Source of the DNA: Pseudomonas koreensis
Lineage (GTDB): Bacteria > Pseudomonadota > Gammaproteobacteria > Pseudomonadales > Pseudomonadaceae
NCBI RefSeq assembly: GCF_025447595.1
Contig: NZ_JAOEJU010000032.1
Location: 1 to 64,000 of the forward strand
Direction of reading: 5' to 3'
DNA length: 64,000 bases
In this document: piece by piece, positions 8,804 through 17,432 of the stretch
Layout: each line of letters starts with the position of its first letter
Position numbering within the stretch: the first letter of the stretch is position 1
The notes under the pieces: generated by a model
What the model saw: only the letters and a program-made list of their open reading frames with translations
What the model was told of the DNA's origin: nothing
Database searches by the model: none
Made by a program: the position numbers and the translations under genes

Positions 8804-9664
8804 ATGAACGCCCCATTGCAAGGCCACGCGGCCAGCAACCCGATCGCCACGGCGCAGGCGCTGCTGGCGGTCGACCAGGTCAGCCTCGAATACCGCACGC
8901 CGCAACGTGTGGTGCGGGCCACCCACCAGGTCAGTTTCGAAGTCGATCAACAGGATCGTTTCGTGCTGCTCGGCCCGTCCGGTTGCGGTAAATCCACGTT
9001 GCTCAAAGCCGTCGCCGGGTTCATTGCGCCGTGCGAGGGCGAGATCCGCCTGCAGGGTCAGCGCGTCGACGCGCCGGGGCCGGACCGGATCGTGGTGTTT
9101 CAGGAGTTCGATCAACTGCCACCGTGGAAAACCGTAAAACAGAACGTGATGTTTCCGCTGCTGGCTTCGCGCACGTTGAAGAAAAAGGAAGCCGAAGAGC
9201 GTGCGCTGCACTATCTGGAGAAGGTCGGTCTGGCAGCGTTCACCGATGCCTACCCGCACACCTTGTCCGGCGGCATGAAAGCGCGGGTGGCGATTGCCCG
9301 GGCGCTGGCGATGCAGCCGAAAATCCTGCTGATGGACGAGCCGTTCGCCGCGCTGGATGCCCTGACCCGGCGCAAGATGCAGGAGGAATTGCTGCTGCTC
9401 TGGGAGGAGGTGCGCTTCACCTTGCTGTTCGTCACTCACTCGATTGAAGAAGCGCTGGTGGTGGGCAATCGGATCCTGCTGTTGTCGCCGCACCCGGGCC
9501 GGGTGCGGGCGGAAGTGCACAGCCATCAATACGATCTGCACAGCCTCGGTGGCGTGGCGTTTCAGGAGTCGGCGCGGCGCATTCACCGGTTGTTGTTCGA
9601 TGAAGGGCAGTCGCCGGAAACCGAGCGCGAACTGGATTTCACCGATATCCGCATCGCTTATTGA
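8804..9664 (+). CDS. ABC transporter ATP-binding protein, NitT/TauT family
   Basis: A 286-residue ATPase with Walker A GPSGCGKST, signature LSGGMKARVAIARAL, Walker B ILLMDEPFAALD and the switch histidine in FVTHSIEEAL. It energises uptake by the neighbouring permease and binding protein. The ATG at 8804 has AAGGGAG about 9 bases upstream, part of which lies in the end of the preceding gene. An upstream in-frame start would overlap that gene by about 50 bases and is unlikely. Confidence 0.85.
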   Translation: MNAPLQGHAASNPIATAQALLAVDQVSLEYRTPQRVVRATHQVSFEVDQQDRFVLLGPSGCGKSTLLKAVAGFIAPCEGEIRLQGQRVDAPGPDRIVVFQEFDQLPPWKTVKQNVMFPLLASRTLKKKEAEERALHYLEKVGLAAFTDAYPHTLSGGMKARVAIARALAMQPKILLMDEPFAALDALTRRKMQEELLLLWEEVRFTLLFVTHSIEEALVVGNRILLLSPHPGRVRAEVHSHQYDLHSLGGVAFQESARRIHRLLFDEGQSPETERELDFTDIRIAY

Positions 9665-9684
9665 GCCGCCTGGAGGATTGCCCG

Positions 9685-10551
9685 ATGAGCCATTCATCAT
9701 CCGTACGTCAAGAATTCGAAAACGATCTGCAACCGCTGACCAGCGTGCCGGTGGAGCGCGAGCTGCCGCTGGGCCAGCGCCTGTGGCAACAGGGCTGGCT
9801 GCGCAAAAGCGTAATTCTGATTTTGCTCGCCGTGCTCTGGGAGGTGGTCGCCCGGGTGCAAAACAACGACCTGTTGCTGCCGAGCTTTTTGCAGACCAGT
9901 CATGCGCTGTACGACGGCCTGCTCAGCGGCGAACTGCTGGGCAAGGTGTGGATCTCGCTGGTGGTGCTGCTCAAGGGTTATCTGATCGGCATCGTCCTGG
10001 CCTTCGCCCTGACCACGCTGGCGGTCTCGACCCAGTTTGGTCGGGATTTGCTGAGTACCCTGACCTCGATGTTCAACCCGCTCCCGGCGATTGCGCTGTT
10101 GCCGCTCGCATTGCTGTGGTTCGGCCTGGGGCAGAACAGCCTGATTTTCGTGCTGGTGCATTCGGTGCTGTGGGCGCTGGCGCTGAACACGTATGCCGGG
10201 TTTCTCGGCGTCTCGGAAACCCTGCGCATGGCCGGCCGGAACTACGGTTTGAAGGGCATGCGCTTCGTGCTGTTCATCCTGATTCCGGCGGCGCTGCCGT
10301 CGATCCTCGCCGGGCTGAAAATCGGTTGGGCCTTCGCCTGGCGTACCCTGATCGCCGCCGAACTGGTGTTCGGTGCCACCAGCGGCAAGGGTGGTTTGGG
10401 CTGGTACATCTTCCAGAACCGCAACGAGCTGTACACCGACAAGGTGTTTGCCGGTCTTGCGGTGGTTATCCTCATCGGCTTGCTGGTGGAAAACCTGGTG
10501 TTCGACACGCTGGAGCGGGTGACGGTGAAACGCTGGGGGATGCAGCGCTGA
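9685..10551 (+). CDS. ABC transporter permease, NitT/TauT (SsuC/TauC) family
   Basis: A 288-residue inner-membrane protein with about six hydrophobic helices from residue 44 onward. It has the EAA-type coupling loop near 'SETLRMAGRNYGLKGMRFVL'. The ATG at 9685 follows TGGAGG at 8 bases. It completes the transporter with the two preceding genes and ends just before a REP palindrome. Confidence 0.85.
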   Translation: MSHSSSVRQEFENDLQPLTSVPVERELPLGQRLWQQGWLRKSVILILLAVLWEVVARVQNNDLLLPSFLQTSHALYDGLLSGELLGKVWISLVVLLKGYLIGIVLAFALTTLAVSTQFGRDLLSTLTSMFNPLPAIALLPLALLWFGLGQNSLIFVLVHSVLWALALNTYAGFLGVSETLRMAGRNYGLKGMRFVLFILIPAALPSILAGLKIGWAFAWRTLIAAELVFGATSGKGGLGWYIFQNRNELYTDKVFAGLAVVILIGLLVENLVFDTLERVTVKRWGMQR

Positions 10552-10575
10552 TTTGTTGCGCTTCTACCGGCCCTC

Positions 10576-10593
10576 TCGCGAGCAGGCTCGCGA
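10576..10593. repeat. Solitary REP-like palindrome
   Basis: TCGCGAGCAGGCTCGCGA is a perfect inverted repeat (8-base arms, 2-base centre) matching the core of the REP elements elsewhere in the window. It lacks the TCCCAC tail and has no partner copy nearby. It may end the transporter transcript. Confidence 0.65.
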
Positions 10594-10679
10594 AAGCGTT
10601 CACCCAGTCGCCGCCTTACTTCCGGGATGTTTGCTAGCATTGCGTGCGAATCAATCCTGATCGGTCACGAGTGCTCAGC

Positions 10680-11597
10680 ATGCAACTCCCGGACATGAAC
10701 CTGTTGGTCGCCCTCGACGCCTTGCTCGACGAGGGCAGCGTGGTCGGCGCCGCGCGGCGGATGAACCTCAGTTCGGCGGCCATGAGCCGTACCCTGACGC
10801 GGATCCGCGAAGCCATTGGCGATCCGATTCTGGTGCGTGCCGGTCGCGGTCTGGTGCCGACGCCCAAGGCGCTGGAGTTGCGCGAGCAGGTGCGCGATGT
10901 GGTCGAGCAGGCGGCGCTGCTGTTTCGCTCAGCCGATGCGGTGGAACTGGGGACGTTGCGCCGGCGCTTCAGCATTCGCGCCAACGATTTTTTCGTCGGA
11001 GTATACGGCGGCAAGCTGTTCGATACCCTCGATCAACTGGCGCCGCACTGTGAGTTGCGTTTCGTCCCCGAGGGTGACGGCGACGATGAAGCCTTGCGCG
11101 AAGGGCGTATTGACCTGAGTGTCAGCAACACCCGCCCGGTGATGCCGGAAGTCAAAATACAGAACCTGTTTTCCACCCACTTCGTCGGCCTGGTGCGCGA
11201 GGATCATCCACTGCTGGATGGCGAGATCACCGCCGAACGCTACGCCGGGTTTTCCCACATCAGCATGTCCCGCCGGGGCATCGCCCGTGGGCCTATCGAC
11301 ACCGCTTTGAATGCCTTGGGGCTGGAGCGGCGAGTGGCGGTGATCGCGCCGAGTTTTCATGCGGCGATGTTCGCCCTGCCGGATTCCGATCTGATCCTGC
11401 CGGTGCCCAAGGAAGCGCTGCTCAGTGTGCGACGGCTGGGCTTGAAACTGCGCTCGTTCGACCTGCCGATTCCGCTTCCGACGTTGATGCTGACCCAGGC
11501 CTGGCACCCGCGTTTCGACAAGGATCCGGCCCACCGCTGGCTGCGCGAAACCCTCAAGACCTGCTGCGACGAAACCTGGCTGGCGGCCCAACCCTGA
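10680..11597 (+). CDS. LysR-family transcriptional regulator
   Basis: A 305-residue DNA-binding regulator. The N-terminal winged helix-turn-helix covers about residues 5–65 (MNLLVALDALL, VVGAARRMNLSSAAMSRTLT), with the characteristic PTPKALEL at its end. The rest is a periplasmic-binding-like effector domain. The start could be ATG 10680 or GTG 10671; I chose the ATG because LysR proteins usually begin close to this helix. It is in the same direction as the ABC operon but separated by 128 bases and a REP element. It might control that operon or the efflux operon that follows 102 bases downstream. Confidence 0.85.
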   Translation: MQLPDMNLLVALDALLDEGSVVGAARRMNLSSAAMSRTLTRIREAIGDPILVRAGRGLVPTPKALELREQVRDVVEQAALLFRSADAVELGTLRRRFSIRANDFFVGVYGGKLFDTLDQLAPHCELRFVPEGDGDDEALREGRIDLSVSNTRPVMPEVKIQNLFSTHFVGLVREDHPLLDGEITAERYAGFSHISMSRRGIARGPIDTALNALGLERRVAVIAPSFHAAMFALPDSDLILPVPKEALLSVRRLGLKLRSFDLPIPLPTLMLTQAWHPRFDKDPAHRWLRETLKTCCDETWLAAQP

Positions 11598-11699
11598 CGA
11601 TTGCGTCTGGCACAACTATAAGCTGCCGACAAGTCAATTTTCGTCAGTCGTAAGCCTGACTAATATGCTCCGGTATTTTTCCCTCCGGAGTTTGCTTGC

Positions 11700-13235
11700 A
11701 TGACATCCCTGACGGTCACGGCGCCGATTGCCGCTGCCGCTCCGATGGCAGCCGCGCCACCGGTGTTCGGGGCGCGAATCATCATCGGTCTGGTCGGCGT
11801 GCTGCTGGCGGTGCTGGTGTCGGGTCTCAACGAGATGGTGACCAAGGTCGCCCTGGCCGACATTCGCGGCGCCCTGAGCATCGGCTACGACGAAGGCACC
11901 TGGCTGGTCGCCAGCTACACCGCGACCTCGGTGGCGGCCATGGCATTCGCGCCTTGGTGCTCGGTGACCTTTTCCCTGCGTCGCTTCACCCTGTGCGCCA
12001 TCGGCGTGTTCACCCTGCTCGGAGTGCTCTGCCCGTTCGCCCCGAACTACGAAAGCCTGCTGCTGATGCGCATCCTGCAAGGCCTGGCCGGCGGTGCGTT
12101 GCCGCCGATGCTGATGACCGTTGCCCTGCGTTTCCTGCCGGCCAATATCAAGCTTTACGGTCTGGCCGGTTACGCCCTGACCGCCACCTTCGGCCCTGGT
12201 CTCGGCACGCCGCTGGCCGGGCTGTGGACCGAATACGTCGGCTGGCAGTGGACCTTCTGGCAAATCATCGTGCCCTGCCTGATCGCCATGGCTGCTGTTG
12301 CATACGGTTTGCCGCAGGATCCGCTGCGTCTGGAGCGCCTCAAGTCGTTCAACTGGAAAGGCCTGCTGCTGGGCTTTCCGGCGATCTGCATGCTGGTGAT
12401 CGGCCTGCTGCAGGGCAATCGGCTGGACTGGTTCGAGTCGAACCTGATCTGCGCTTTGCTCGGTGCCGGTTCGCTGTTGCTGGTGGCGTTTCTGATCAAT
12501 GAATGGTCGCAGCCGATTCCATTCTTCAAGTTGCAGATGCTCGGCATTCGCAACCTGTCGTTCGCGTTGATGACGTTGGCCGGGGTGCTGGTGGTGCTGT
12601 TGGCGGTGGTGCTGATCCCGTCGAGTTATCTGGCTCAGGTGCAGGGTTACCGGCCGGTGCAGACCGCACCGATCATGCTGCTCGCGGCATTGCCGCAACT
12701 GCTCGCGCTGCCGCTGGTGGCGGCGCTGTGCAACCTGCGTTGGGTCGATTGCCGCTGGGTGCTCGGGATCGGTTTGAGCATGTTGACGCTGTCGTGCCTC
12801 GGCGGCTCGCAGCTGACCTCGGAATGGATTCGAGACGATTTCTACGTGCTGCAATGGCTGCAGATTTTCGGCCAGCCGATGGCGGTGCTGCCGCTGCTGA
12901 TGCTGTCGACCGGCAGTATCCAGCCACAGGACGGGCCGTTCGCCTCGGCGTGGTTCAACACCGTGAAAGGCCTGGCGGCGGTGGTCGCCACTGGCGTGAT
13001 CGAAGCGCTGACCACTTCGCGCCTGCATTTTCACTCCACGATGCTGGTCGATCGCCTCGGCAACTCGCCGCTGGCCGCGAGCAACGACCCCGGCCTCGCC
13101 CATCGCCTGCACGAACAGGCGGTGGTGCTGACTTCTTCGGATCTTTATCTGTGCATGGCTGGCGTCGCGGTGGCGCTGATCCTGCTGATTTTCTGGCTGC
13201 CGACGCGGATCTTTCCGCCGCGCGCGCCGACCTGA
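11700..13235 (+). CDS. EmrB/QacA-type MFS multidrug exporter (DHA2 family)
   Basis: A 511-residue inner-membrane protein with about 14 hydrophobic helices, the size typical of the DHA2 family. Recognisable parts include 'TWLVASYTATSVAAMAFAPW' (helix 2) and the helix 5 antiporter-type motif 'ALTATFGPGLGTPLAGLW'. It should export amphipathic drugs by proton exchange. The next two genes encode the matching adaptor and outer-membrane channel, so this is a complete tripartite pump. GGAG lies about 9 bases before the ATG. The substrate cannot be told from sequence. Confidence 0.85.
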   Translation: MTSLTVTAPIAAAAPMAAAPPVFGARIIIGLVGVLLAVLVSGLNEMVTKVALADIRGALSIGYDEGTWLVASYTATSVAAMAFAPWCSVTFSLRRFTLCAIGVFTLLGVLCPFAPNYESLLLMRILQGLAGGALPPMLMTVALRFLPANIKLYGLAGYALTATFGPGLGTPLAGLWTEYVGWQWTFWQIIVPCLIAMAAVAYGLPQDPLRLERLKSFNWKGLLLGFPAICMLVIGLLQGNRLDWFESNLICALLGAGSLLLVAFLINEWSQPIPFFKLQMLGIRNLSFALMTLAGVLVVLLAVVLIPSSYLAQVQGYRPVQTAPIMLLAALPQLLALPLVAALCNLRWVDCRWVLGIGLSMLTLSCLGGSQLTSEWIRDDFYVLQWLQIFGQPMAVLPLLMLSTGSIQPQDGPFASAWFNTVKGLAAVVATGVIEALTTSRLHFHSTMLVDRLGNSPLAASNDPGLAHRLHEQAVVLTSSDLYLCMAGVAVALILLIFWLPTRIFPPRAPT

Positions 13236-13253
13236 CTGAAATAGAAGGTTCTT

Positions 13254-14324
13254 ATGACGACTCAAGCAAAGCAAAAACTCGCGGTGGCTGTGGCTGCTGC
13301 GCTGGCGGTCGGTGTGCTGGTGTATCTGGCGATGCCGGGCCTGTTCGGCAAGCGCACCCAGCAGAACACCAACGATGCATTCGTTTCTGCTGACTTCACC
13401 CTGGTGGTGCCGCGGGTGGCAGGGTTTATCAAAGAGGTGCTGGTGGAAGACAACCAGCAGGTCAAGGCCGGGCAGTTGCTGGCGCTGATCGATGACCGCG
13501 ACCTGCGTGCCGCTGCCGAGGCCGCCGATGCGCAAACCCTTGTCGCCCGCGCTCAATTGCAGAACGCCAAGGCCACGCTGGAGCGCCAGACTTCGGTGAT
13601 CGCTCAGGCGCAGGCGTCGGTGGTGTCGGCCAAGGCTGAGATGGCCTTCGCCCAGCAGGAATTGAACCGCTATAACCACCTCGCCGGCGTCGGTGCCGGC
13701 ACCGTGCAGAACGCGCAACAGGCGCGCACCCGGATCGATCAGGCCTCTGCGCGGCTGGACACGGCCACGGCAAAACTGGCAGCGGAACGTAAGCAGGTCG
13801 AGATTCTGACGGCGCAACGCGATGCCGCCGAGGGCAGTTTGAAACACGCTCAGGCTGCGCTGGAAATCGCCAGTTTCGAGCTGTCCTACACACGTATCAC
13901 CGCGCCTCAGGACGGCATGATTGGCGAGCGCGCCGTGCGAGTCGGCGCCTATGTGACGCCGGGCAGCAAACTGCTGGCGGTGGTGCCGCTGAAGCAGGCC
14001 TATGTGGTCGCCAACTTTCAGGAAACCCAGCTCACCGACGTGCAGCCGGGGCAGGATGTTGTCGTGCGGGTCGACAGTCTCGGCGGCGAGGCCCTCACCG
14101 GCCGCGTCGAAAGCATCGCCCCGGCTACCGGCGTGACCTTCGCGGCGGTCAAACCGGACAACGCTACCGGCAACTTCACCAAAGTCGTGCAGCGGATTCC
14201 GGTGAAGGTCCTGCTGGATCCGGGCCAGCCACTGGCCGAACGCTTGCGGGTCGGGATGTCGGTGGAGGCGAGCATTGATACCAAAAGCTCGGTGACGTCG
14301 GTGCGTGAGGTGACACAGCGATGA
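13254..14324 (+). CDS. EmrA/HlyD-type efflux periplasmic adaptor
   Basis: A 356-residue membrane fusion protein with one N-terminal helix (about residues 8–28), the EmrA-type sequence 'QQNTNDAFVSADFTLVVPRV', a long coiled coil (about 85–185) and a closing lipoyl half near 'YTRITAPQDGMIGERAVRVG'. It bridges the MFS pump and the NodT channel. It starts 18 bases after the pump gene, and its stop overlaps the next start as ATGA. Confidence 0.87.
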   Translation: MTTQAKQKLAVAVAAALAVGVLVYLAMPGLFGKRTQQNTNDAFVSADFTLVVPRVAGFIKEVLVEDNQQVKAGQLLALIDDRDLRAAAEAADAQTLVARAQLQNAKATLERQTSVIAQAQASVVSAKAEMAFAQQELNRYNHLAGVGAGTVQNAQQARTRIDQASARLDTATAKLAAERKQVEILTAQRDAAEGSLKHAQAALEIASFELSYTRITAPQDGMIGERAVRVGAYVTPGSKLLAVVPLKQAYVVANFQETQLTDVQPGQDVVVRVDSLGGEALTGRVESIAPATGVTFAAVKPDNATGNFTKVVQRIPVKVLLDPGQPLAERLRVGMSVEASIDTKSSVTSVREVTQR

Positions 14325-15772
14325 AGCACCTTCAGTCCATGACAGTGGTCCTGAGTCTGTCGGCGTTGGCGGCCTGTACCGTCGGCCCGGACTTCCAGAA
14401 ACCCGAAGCCACCCAGATCGCCGAGTGGGCCAAACCGTCAAAAAGCGCCCCCAGCCAGGCTGTCAGCGAACCCTTGAACGAGCGCTGGTGGGAAGTCTTT
14501 CACGACGCGCAACTCTCGGCCCTGACCCAGCGCGCGCTGCGCAGCAACCTCGACCTGCAACTGGCCAGCAGCCGCCTGCAACAAAGCCGCGCCGCCCGTC
14601 AGGTGATCACCGCCGACCGTTATCCAGTGACCGCCGCCACCGGTAGCTACGCCCGCAAACGCAACAGCGGTGAAGGCCTGAACGACCCGTCCGGGCACAA
14701 TGGCGATTCTGCCTTCAACCTGTGGGATGCCGGTTTCTCCGCCTCTTGGGAACTGGACTTCTGGGGCCGCGTGCGCCGGGAAACCGAAGCGGCCGATGCC
14801 AATCTCGAAGTCGCGGAAAACGACCGGCGCGGTGTGCTGTTGGCGGTACTCGCGGATACCGCGCAGAACTACATCCAGCTGCGCGGTGTGCAGAACACCC
14901 GCGCGGTCACCGAGCAGAACCTCGATGTGGCGCGGCACAGCCTGAAGCTTTCGCAACTGCGCCTCAACGATGGTGTGGCCACCGATCTCGACGTCGCCGA
15001 AGCGGCCGCGCAAGTGGCGGCCATCGAATCGCGGTTGCCGGCATTGGAGCAACGTCAGGCGCAACTGATCAACGCCATCAGCCTGTTGATGGGCGAACCG
15101 CCGCAGGCGCTGGCGAAAGAGTTATCCACAGATGCGCCGGTGCCACAGTCGCCGCTGACCGTCGCCATCGGCCTGCCGTCGCAACTGGCCGAGCGTCGCC
15201 CGGACATCCGCCAAGCTGAGGCCAGGTTGCATGCCGCCACCGCCAACATCGGCGTTGCCAAGGGCGATTTCTATCCGCGCATTACCCTGTCCGGCAATCT
15301 CGGCTCGCAAGCCATGCAGCTCAGTGATTTCGGCTCCTGGGGCTCACGCGCTTTCGGCATCGGCCCGCAATTCAGCCTGCCGCTGTTCGACGGCGGCCGC
15401 TTGCGCGGCGTGCTGCAACTGCGCGAAGCCCAACAGCAGGAAGCGGCGATCGGCTATCAACAGACCGTCCTGCGCGCCTGGCACGAAATCGACGACCAGT
15501 TGACCGCCTACAACGCCAGCCAGCGCCGCCGCGACAGCCTCGCCGAAGCCGTGCGCCAGAACCAGATCGCCCTGCGCACCGCGCAACAGCAATACGTCGA
15601 AGGCGTGGTCGACTTCGTCAACGTCCTCACCGTACAAGGCGCACTGCTCGCCACCCAGGAACAATGGGTGGAAAGCTCCACCGGCGTTTCACTGGCGATG
15701 GTCGGGTTGTACCGGGCGTTGGGCGGGGGATGGGAGTCGGTGTATCCGGTGGAGGAGATGGCGCAGCGCTGA
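14321..15772 (+). CDS. NodT/OprM-family outer-membrane efflux lipoprotein
   Basis: A 483-residue TolC-like channel of the NodT family. A lipoprotein signal peptide ends in the lipobox LAAC at Cys19, followed by the family hallmark 'TVGPDF'. Two repeats of the efflux-protein fold follow, including 'ERRPDIRQAEARLHAATANIG' at about residues 290–310. The ATGA overlap with the adaptor gene implies translational coupling. It completes the three-gene efflux operon. Confidence 0.88.
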   Translation: MKHLQSMTVVLSLSALAACTVGPDFQKPEATQIAEWAKPSKSAPSQAVSEPLNERWWEVFHDAQLSALTQRALRSNLDLQLASSRLQQSRAARQVITADRYPVTAATGSYARKRNSGEGLNDPSGHNGDSAFNLWDAGFSASWELDFWGRVRRETEAADANLEVAENDRRGVLLAVLADTAQNYIQLRGVQNTRAVTEQNLDVARHSLKLSQLRLNDGVATDLDVAEAAAQVAAIESRLPALEQRQAQLINAISLLMGEPPQALAKELSTDAPVPQSPLTVAIGLPSQLAERRPDIRQAEARLHAATANIGVAKGDFYPRITLSGNLGSQAMQLSDFGSWGSRAFGIGPQFSLPLFDGGRLRGVLQLREAQQQEAAIGYQQTVLRAWHEIDDQLTAYNASQRRRDSLAEAVRQNQIALRTAQQQYVEGVVDFVNVLTVQGALLATQEQWVESSTGVSLAMVGLYRALGGGWESVYPVEEMAQR

Positions 15773-15783
15773 CGCTCGCGCGG

Positions 15784-15828
15784 AAAAAAAAAAAGCAGGT
15801 TGTGCAGCGTTTTGGCTGCTCAACCTGC
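15784..15828 (-). terminator. Rho-independent terminator of the toxin–antitoxin operon
   Basis: Hairpin with arms GCAGGTTG (15795–15802) and CAACCTGC (15821–15828) and an inner GCAGC/GCTGC stem. On the minus strand it is followed by a run of eleven T (plus-strand A run at 15784–15794). It includes the stop codon of the antitoxin gene. Confidence 0.85.
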
Positions 15829-16125
15829 AAAGTTTTCGATTTTGATTTGCCCGTCAGGAAAGGTAGCGATGATTTCAAGCTCGCCACCCATCGCGCGGAT
15901 GTAATTGCGCAGCGTGCTGATATACATATCGGTGCGTCGCTCCATCTTCGAGATCGCCGCCTGATTGATGTGCAGGGTCTCGGCAAGTGTCGCCTGACTC
16001 AAAGCCTTGGCCTGTCGCAGTTCGTTTAGCGGCATTTCCTTGATGTGTTGTTCGTAGATCGAATCGGCATGTGCCCGGGCTTCGGGTGTCATACGCGCTT
16101 CGAATTCGGCAAATTTCTTAGCCAT
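15820..16125 (-). CDS. HigA-type XRE-family antitoxin
   Basis: A 101-residue protein with a C-terminal helix-turn-helix (about residues 35–85, 'ALSQATLAETLHINQAAISK'). It should neutralise the toxin encoded just upstream and repress the operon. I start at the ATG at 16125 (MAKKFAEFEARM); the frame is open further upstream but that would overlap the toxin gene extensively. The gene overlaps the toxin's end by 8 bases, in the toxin-first order typical of HigBA. Confidence 0.85.
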   Translation of the reverse strand: MAKKFAEFEARMTPEARAHADSIYEQHIKEMPLNELRQAKALSQATLAETLHINQAAISKMERRTDMYISTLRNYIRAMGGELEIIATFPDGQIKIENFAG

Positions 16126-16483
16126 CTTTGTAACCCTCTTTGCGCAATGTATCGAGGTGCTCATCGTACAGTTGATCGGCGAGTGGGACATTGACTTCAT
16201 ACCAGCGATCCTGACCGGTTTTGTCTCCACCGATCAATAGCAGCGCACATCGTCTCGGATCAAATGCATAAAGTATGCGGTACGGTCGTCCGGCATGTTG
16301 AACCCTCAGTTCTCGCAGATGGCCATGTCGCGCACCATTGATCGCGCTGCTGTGTGGAAAGCGCAGGCCAGGTCCGAATTGCCCTAGCAATTTGACGCTC
16401 GCAGCCACCGAGCTCTGCTCGTTTTCAGTCAGATCTTCCCACCAGTTGCCGAACTCGTCGGTGTATTCGATATCCCAATTCAT
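16118..16483 (-). CDS. RelE/ParE-superfamily (HigB-like) toxin
   Basis: A 121-residue protein matching the phage-derived Gp49/HigB-like toxin family: 'NWWEDLTENEQSSVAASVKL', then 'PHSSAINGARHGHLRELRV', 'GRPYRILYAFDPRRCALLLI' and 'GGDKTGQDRWYE'. Relatives cleave mRNA on the ribosome. The conserved Arg, Lys and Tyr positions are present, so it looks intact. No good ribosome site precedes the ATG (a run of C lies there), suggesting weak translation. Confidence 0.82.
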   Translation of the reverse strand: MNWDIEYTDEFGNWWEDLTENEQSSVAASVKLLGQFGPGLRFPHSSAINGARHGHLRELRVQHAGRPYRILYAFDPRRCALLLIGGDKTGQDRWYEVNVPLADQLYDEHLDTLRKEGYKDG

Positions 16484-16505
16484 GGGGGGCGAATATGAGT
16501 GTTAT

Positions 16506-16515
16506 GGAATATTCC
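16506..16515. promoter_or_regulatory. Candidate HigA operator
   Basis: GGAATATTCC is a perfect 10-base palindrome 23 bases upstream of the toxin start, in an A+T-rich stretch containing a possible -10 (TATAAC on the minus strand, 16523–16528). Its placement suits auto-repression by the antitoxin; this is inference. Confidence 0.4.
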
Positions 16516-16652
16516 TTCAAGGTTATATTTTCGATGAGTTGATCTTAGTCATTTCACAAAATTTCGCCAGCCCTTCGGATGAGTGATGGCCTTTCGCTTG
16601 ACGCTAATCCCCGCTGTCGTAGACTCCGAGCATCCGTCAGGGAGTAACGGTT

Positions 16653-17432
16653 ATGCGGCGTTTTCGTGGTTGGGTTGTCGGATTGACCTTTGTAACGTGT
16701 GCAGTTCAGGCTCAAACGCCCGCGCCAGACGATCCGCTGCTGGATAACGGCGGGGCGGCGAATGCGTCGGCCAGCAGTGAAGCGCGCGGGGTGTTGCGGG
16801 CGCGGGATCAGGCGACGCTGGCCAGTGAGTTGTCGGGGCGAATCGTCGAGTTGCCGTTCAGCGAGGGCGAGTCGTTCAAGAAGGGCGATACCCTGGCGCG
16901 TTTCGACTGTTCGGCCTATCAGGCCCAGTTGAATGCCGCGCAAGCCGCCAGCCGTGGCGCCGGTGAAGAGCTGGCGCACAACCGGCAACTGGCGGCGCTC
17001 AACTCCGTCGGGCGTTTTGAAGTGGCCCGGGCCGAGGCCAAGGTCAGCGAAACCCAGGCGCAATCCCAGGTTTATCAAGTCCAGGTCAAACGCTGCAGCG
17101 TGGTCGCGCCGTTCGACGGGCAAGTGGTCGAGCGCAAGGTGCAGCGTTATGAGAGCGTGCCGGCCGGTGCGCCGCTGCTCGATGTGGTTGACAACCGCAC
17201 CCTGGAAATCCATCTGCTGGTGCCGTCGCGCTGGATGGCCAGGCTCAAGCCCGGTCAGTCGTTCAGCTTCGTGCCCGATGAAACCGGTCAGGCCATCGAC
17301 GCCACGGTCAAACGCCTCGGTGCGCGGATCGATGAAGGCAGTCAGACCCTGTTGCTGGTCGCCACACTCCCCGAAGCCAAAGGCTTGCTCGCTGGCATGA
17401 GCGGCACCGCGCGTTTTCCGGAGCTTAAGTGA
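16653..17432 (+). CDS. Periplasmic adaptor (HlyD/RND-adaptor type) of an M50-linked export system
   Basis: A 259-residue protein with a Sec signal peptide (MRRFRGWVVGLTFVTCAVQA, cut near residue 20). It then has a compact adaptor: lipoyl half 'SGRIVELPFSEGESFKKGDT', a short coiled coil (about 90–145), lipoyl half 'CSVVAPFDGQVVERKVQRYE' and a beta-barrel. It is shorter than usual RND adaptors. AGGGAG precedes the ATG. Its stop overlaps the next start (GTGA), and with the following two genes it makes a tightly coupled operon. The partner channel could be the TolC-family protein at 37.7 kb; that link is inferred. Confidence 0.8.
   Translation: MRRFRGWVVGLTFVTCAVQAQTPAPDDPLLDNGGAANASASSEARGVLRARDQATLASELSGRIVELPFSEGESFKKGDTLARFDCSAYQAQLNAAQAASRGAGEELAHNRQLAALNSVGRFEVARAEAKVSETQAQSQVYQVQVKRCSVVAPFDGQVVERKVQRYESVPAGAPLLDVVDNRTLEIHLLVPSRWMARLKPGQSFSFVPDETGQAIDATVKRLGARIDEGSQTLLLVATLPEAKGLLAGMSGTARFPELK

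Noticed and set aside
11634..14441. A very long open frame on the minus strand opposite the EmrB/EmrA genes
   Set aside because: It is an antisense shadow of GC-rich codons: the predicted protein is dominated by His, Gln and Arg, has no domain pattern, and the plus strand holds clear transporter genes with good starts.
11700..15772. EmrB/EmrA/NodT genes as the missing exporter for the giant LEPR protein
   Set aside because: The pump is a normal drug-type MFS exporter with its own adaptor and channel in one operon. It is unlikely to handle proteins.
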